DNA of 64,000 nt from Archivesica marissinica. Lineage: Eukaryota > Mollusca > Bivalvia > Venerida > Vesicomyidae. The stretch spans positions 31,844,067 through 31,908,066 of the forward strand of contig CM026401.1 in the NCBI GenBank assembly GCA_014843695.1, in the 5' to 3' direction. Of the stretch, positions 61,701 to 64,000 are shown piece by piece. Position 1 is the first letter of the stretch. Each line of letters begins with the position of its first letter. Below the pieces are notes generated by a model. That model searched no databases. It saw nothing but the letters and a program-made list of their open reading frames with translations, and was not told the origin of the DNA. The translations under genes were made by a program, and so were the position numbers.

Positions 61701-63622
61701 AGGACAGTATCCTGGTAAGTTAACTTCTAGGACATTATCCTGGTAAGTTAACATCTAGGACATTATCCTGGTAAGTTAACATCTCAGACATTATCCTGGT
61801 AAGTTAACATCTAGGACATTATCCTGGTAAGTTAACATCTAGGACAGTATCCTGCTAAGTTAACATCTCAGACATTATCCTGGTAAGTTAACATCTAGGA
61901 CATTATCCTGGTAAGTTAACATCTAGGACATTATCCTGGTAAGTTAACATCTCGGACATTATCCTGGTAAGTTAACATCTAGGACATTATCCTGGTAAGT
62001 TAACATCTAGGACATTATCCTGGTAAGTTAACATCTAGGACATTATCCTGGTAAGTTAACATCTCAGACATTATCCTGGTAAGTTAACACCTAGGACATT
62101 ATCCTGGTAAGTTAACATCTAGGACAGTATCCTGCTAAGTTAACATCTCAGACATTATCCTGGTAAGTTAACATCTAGGACATTATCCTGGTAAGTTAAC
62201 ATCTCGGACATTATCCTGGTAAGTTAACATCTAGGACATTATCATGGTAAGTTAACATCTAGGACATTATCCTGCTAAGTTAACATCTCAGACATTATCC
62301 TGGTAAGTTAACATCTAGGACATTATCCTGGTATGTTAACATCTAGGACAGTATCCTGGTAAGTTAACATCTAGGACATTATCCTGGTAAGTTAACATCT
62401 AGGACAGTATCCTGGTAAGTTAACATCTAGGACATTATCCTGGTAAGTTAACATCTAGGACAGTATCCTGGTAAGTTAACATCTAGGACATTATCCTGGT
62501 AAGTTAACATCTAGGACATTATCCTGGTACGTTAACATCTAGGACATTATCCTGGTAAGTTAACATCTAGGACATTATCCTGGTAAGTTAACATCTAGGA
62601 CATTATCCTGGTAAGTTAACATCTAGGACATTATCCTGGTAAGTTAATATATCGGACATTATCCTGGTAAGTTAACATCTAGGACATTATCCCGGTAAGT
62701 TAACATCTAGGACATTATCCTGGTAAGTTAACATCTAGGATATTATGATGATATAAAACAGTTTAAATACAATATTTGTGTTTAATAAGATCAACGATCG
62801 ACTTTATATGTAGTGGATTGACGAATGGAGGAAGTGTTGTATGGGCATTCTCTTGGGTTCGAGCTATGTCGTGTGTTGATGGGCGGATCACTGTACCGGC
62901 CCAATCACTGTACTGGCCACATCACGGTTGTCATTCTTACGGCTCATATTATGGTTCATATTGCCACGCCAATCACTCACTTATATACTGTAATGGTATA
63001 GATATTATGATAAAATATGTTCTTATCCAATTACTAGAATCCTAGTTATATGTATACATTTTTATTTATATTTCCATATATTATTGTCATGTGTAAATGT
63101 TTAAAATTGCATCTGTAATTGGGAAACGCAATAGAATAATTTTTAATTTTTGCGCCATATAAATGCTATGTATTTGTATATGTATGTGTCGCTCAGACCG
63201 TGTCTCATTTATATGAAACAGTTGGCAGTTTCTTACGGAGGTTGGTGCACAACGTACTGGTTAACCGCAGGAGCCTGTCTAAGAAAGATGTGGTTAGGTA
63301 ATCTGTCCGTCGCTCAAATGGAAAACCGGTAGCGATGTTTAATAAACTTAAATAAAAATATATATATATGTATTTGTATTTATTTCAGGTATCATCGAAT
63401 AGCCTGTCATCGAGCCAAGCGGAAGTAGTAAACCATGCAACTACAGACACCACTACGTCACCAACAGTTCGAAATGAGTATCTACCGGTCGGTTACGGAG
63501 ACGACCGATATCATTCAAACACTGTTGAAATGTTACGGAATTTGACAGATATAGTTGGACCAATAACGTCATTTTTAGGATCCAGTTTTGCTGATACCAT
63601 TTACTTAAAGATTTCACCGTAA
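49720..63622 (+). CDS. Type II single-pass membrane protein, Cys-rich ectodomain, seven exons (unnamed family)
   Basis: Join 49720-49785, 50080-50256, 51315-51590, 52633-52702, 56456-56617, 58470-58753, 63389-63622: 422 residues, phases 0,0,0,1,1,0, all GT/AG. There is no signal peptide. A polar N-terminal region (1-130) precedes one hydrophobic segment (131-153, VYIILAAIFIVSSSVAIAV). Basic residues just before it predict a cytoplasmic N-terminus and a 270-residue extracellular C-terminus. N-glycosylation sequons occur in exon 4 (LNDTENDTT) and exon 7 (RNLTD). Residues 216-256 are a seven-Cys, EB/EGF-like module (Cys 216, 220, 232, 237, 239, 249, 256). Residues 257-422 look beta-rich, with DVYVVGIYGNHFSEATVVDI, then HYPVRWKLN and GPITSFLGSSFADTIYL. 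Function is unknown; an adhesion or receptor role would be guesswork. Exon 2 is symmetric and could be a cassette. Confidence 0.72.
49810..49985 (-). mobile_element. 5'-truncated SINE in intron 1
   Basis: Same body as 14325-14545 (on +: gtgggaggaaaccggagtac, then cgatctggcgaccatcgtac), lacking the tRNA-like head. Confidence 0.72.
50080..50256 (+). CDS. Membrane-protein exon 2 (polar N-terminal region)
   Basis: Acceptor gtttgtag ends at 50079. The 59 codons include YGDSPDSPLSTSLATDKHNG and QHNSIAFSHEINRQHS. Donor caa/gtgaat at 50257. Phase 0 at both ends; an alternative acceptor at 50071 hits a stop. Confidence 0.55.
50857..50939. repeat. (ACC)n trinucleotide microsatellite, about 27 copies
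   Basis: Pure acc triplets directly abut the 3' end of the SINE at 50943-51115, so it probably grew from that element's tail. Poly-Pro and poly-Gly frames across it are artefacts. Confidence 0.97.
50943..51115 (-). mobile_element. SINE body and tail, headless
   Basis: On +: gtttatttatcgttgtagcg, then ttcatataaagagacacggt, aligned with 47169-47345. The tRNA-like head is missing. Lies in intron 2 of the membrane-protein gene. Confidence 0.75.
51315..51590 (+). CDS. Membrane-protein exon 3 (transmembrane segment)
   Basis: Acceptor gattttacag ends at 51314. Encodes HFRSITPKPEVHFTIEHDAC, the membrane helix, then HEIREIQKESAALPVTHSLV. Donor ccg/gtaaga at 51591, phase 0. Confidence 0.8.
51591..52632. 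other. Intron 3 of the membrane-protein gene
   Basis: Unlike the other introns of this gene it has no tandem array. It is pyrimidine-rich in places and carries loosely repeated ccatcgtc/cgtcatc phrases, perhaps remnants of an old array. Confidence 0.45.
52633..52702 (+). CDS. Membrane-protein exon 4 (short extracellular stalk)
   Basis: Acceptor catttatttcag ends at 52632. Encodes SYMHLNDTENDTTTLADLEA with two N-glycosylation sequons. Donor agag/gtatca at 52703, phase 1. Confidence 0.7.
52868..53790. repeat. Array of about 53 bp with acceptor-like attgcag, in intron 4
   Basis: Monomer core atatattgcaggatcagcta then atgtcacgcacgcacgtaca. A shorter monomer (tatatacacatatatattac) alternates at both ends. 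Small indels are frequent. Confidence 0.92.
53900..54890. repeat. 34-bp array in intron 4, about 28 copies
   Basis: Monomer core acctatatatggcaggatag then gctaatgcataaac. The core is clearly related to that of the preceding 53-bp array (tatatatt/ggcaggat ... gctaatg), so both descend from one ancestor. Confidence 0.94.
54880..56370. repeat. 53-bp array in intron 4, about 29 copies
   Basis: Monomer core ggctgtgagttgagggtata then aatacgttacctaatgctat ttagatg. Shorter monomers lack aatgctat. Ends about 85 bp before the exon 5 acceptor. Confidence 0.95.
56456..56617 (+). CDS. Membrane-protein exon 5 (Cys-rich module)
   Basis: Acceptor ctatatttgcag ends at 56455. The split Gly codon joins exon 4 in phase. 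Contains CFKKC, then RCEAGFCVCRGNDFQKNTC. Donor ttgc/gtaaat at 56618, phase 1. Confidence 0.8.
56640..58165. repeat. 35-bp array filling intron 5, about 43 copies
   Basis: Monomer core gtgtgtagagagttgtatta then tatgtgtacatgttg. The first copies begin about 20 bp after the exon 5 donor, and the donor region (ttgcgta ... attgtattatatgtg) resembles a diverged monomer. Confidence 0.94.
58470..58753 (+). CDS. Membrane-protein exon 6
   Basis: Acceptor cttatattcag ends at 58469. The split codon gives Pro. Begins SVDGCVIEKVPHSQTAFIWN and ends NLPISEIIL. Donor ctg/gtaagt at 58754, phase 0. The exon end is the first monomer of the 28-bp array. Confidence 0.82.
58735..58899. repeat. 28-bp splice-donor array, left part
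   Basis: Monomer 1 (58735-58762) is the last 19 nt of exon 6 plus the first 9 nt of the intron (attatcctg/gtaagttaa). Five to six monomers follow before the LINE insertion. Confidence 0.95.
58900..61514 (-). mobile_element. L1/Tx1-like LINE insertion inside the splice-donor array
   Basis: Runs on the minus strand from a 5'-truncated end (about 61514) to an A/C-rich tail seen on + as a T/G-run at 58900-58920. It splits the 28-bp array; cctggtaagtt flanks both sides (58889-58899, 61515-61525) and may be the target duplication, though the repetitive target makes this unprovable. Confidence 0.9.
59037..61510 (-). CDS. LINE ORF2, 5'-truncated but otherwise open (reverse transcriptase)
   Basis: The frame is open without stops from the truncation point through to 59037; the first Met is at 61328, but upstream codons (KINKSRGSDGLTAEFYKICW) clearly belong to the same protein, so no native start remains. 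Polymerase motifs: GAILFLDFRKAFDTLEW (A), ISRGVRQGCPLSALLF (B), ISQLADDTTLFLKDEND (C, catalytic ADD about residue 205 from that Met). The C-terminus has the zinc-binding-like segment HKWRISDSSNCLFCNQIETI followed by EHMLIYC. The endonuclease is absent. The lack of frame damage suggests a recent insertion. L1/Tx1 clade assignment is by general resemblance. Confidence 0.9.
61515..62745. repeat. 28-bp splice-donor array, right part, about 44 copies
   Basis: Same monomer as 58735-58899: catctaggacattatcctg then gtaagttaa. Variants include ggacagtat, ctcagacat, gctaagtt and gtatgtt. Most copies keep an intact ctg/gtaagt. Confidence 0.96.
62746..63174. other. Intron 6, array-free part
   Basis: No element recognised. 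A + open frame at 62776-63045 has no supporting motif. Confidence 0.4.
63175..63355 (+). mobile_element. SINE body and tail on the + strand
   Basis: Contains gtgtctcatttatatgaaac, tcttacggaggttggtgcac and the tail ggaaaaccggtagcgatgtt ending in taaacttaaataaa. It is the only + strand copy of the family at 47169-47412; the exon 7 acceptor lies 33 bp beyond it. Confidence 0.78.
63389..63622 (+). CDS. Membrane-protein exon 7 (terminal exon)
   Basis: Acceptor gtatttatttcag ends at 63388. Begins VSSNSLSSSQAEVVNHATTD, ends FADTIYLKISP and TAA at 63620-63622. The last four codons and stop fall in the first monomer of the 25-bp array. Confidence 0.8.
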   Translation, partial: VSSNSLSSSQAEVVNHATTDTTTSPTVRNEYLPVGYGDDRYHSNTVEMLRNLTDIVGPITSFLGSSFADTIYLKISP

Positions 63623-64000
63623 TGCTATGGTATAAATTCCACCGTGATGCTATGGTATAGATTGCACCGTGATGCTATGGTATAGATTGCACCGTAATGC
63701 TATGGTATAAATTCCACCGTGATGCTATGGTATAGATTGCACCGTGATGCTATGGTATAGATTGTACCGTGATGCTATGGTATATTTTACACTGTGATGC
63801 TATGGTATGGATTTCACCGTGATGCTATGGTATAGATTGCACCGTGATGCTATGGTATATTTTACACTGTGATGCTATGGTATGGATTTCACCGTGATGC
63901 TATGGTATAGATTGTATCGTGATGCTATAGTATAGATTGCACCGTGATGCTATGGTATAGATTTCACCGTGATGCTATGGTATAGATTCCATCGTGATGC
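63609..64000. repeat. 25-bp array starting on the stop codon of the membrane-protein gene
   Basis: Monomer agattgcaccgtgatgctat + ggtat. Monomer 1 (63609-63633) includes the last codons and TAA. About 15 copies reach the window end. Confidence 0.95.

Noticed and set aside
62776..63045. Extra exon of the membrane-protein gene
   Set aside because: Exons 6 and 7 already join in phase and this frame lacks good splice sites.

Overview
The window is eukaryotic and most likely from a marine invertebrate, probably a mollusc or another lophotrochozoan. The grounds are spliced genes with GT/AG introns, several non-LTR retrotransposons, tRNA-headed SINEs of types common in bivalve-like genomes, and a very high load of minisatellites. 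It is AT-rich. About half of it is tandem arrays with periods of 22 to 72 bp, and it holds one 1000-N assembly gap inside a satellite.

Two multi-exon protein genes can be assembled by eye, both on the + strand and both with compatible exon phases at every junction. The first (10552-22303, four exons) is a divergent voltage-gated potassium channel alpha subunit of the zinc-binding T1 (Shab/Shaw/Shal-like) type. The second (49720-63622, seven exons, 422 residues) is an unnamed single-pass, probably type II, membrane protein with a cysteine-rich extracellular module followed by a beta-rich-looking C-terminal region. It is the best candidate here for something undescribed.

Layout: 1-3466, 33-bp minisatellite; 3467-7740, mostly empty with a 161-bp duplication and a 32-bp array; 7757-9180, relic of a Harbinger-like (DDE_Tnp_4) DNA transposon with two divergent genes; 9500-10310, decayed LINE reverse transcriptase; 10395-22303, the potassium channel gene, whose introns hold a 72-bp array, SINE and MITE-like repeats and a decayed minus-strand LINE; 22811-35225, SINEs, LINE scraps and a chain of arrays; 35310-43815, 22-bp satellite with a seven-monomer (154-bp) higher-order unit and the gap; 44035-49400, further arrays, a LINE tail and SINEs; 49720-64000, the membrane-protein gene, whose later introns are filled with arrays and one intact-ORF L1/Tx1-like LINE.

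The most striking pattern is that several arrays begin at gene landmarks. A 28-bp array repeats the exon 6 / 5' splice-site junction of the membrane-protein gene about 50 times. A 50-bp array repeats the 3' splice-site/exon junction of the channel's S1 exon. A 25-bp array starts on the stop codon of the membrane-protein gene. A 78-bp repeat forms the N-terminal coding end of the channel gene. This suggests that minisatellites here are seeded from, or are shaping, exon edges. Many long open frames in the window are only by-products of arrays whose period is a multiple of three and are not annotated as genes.
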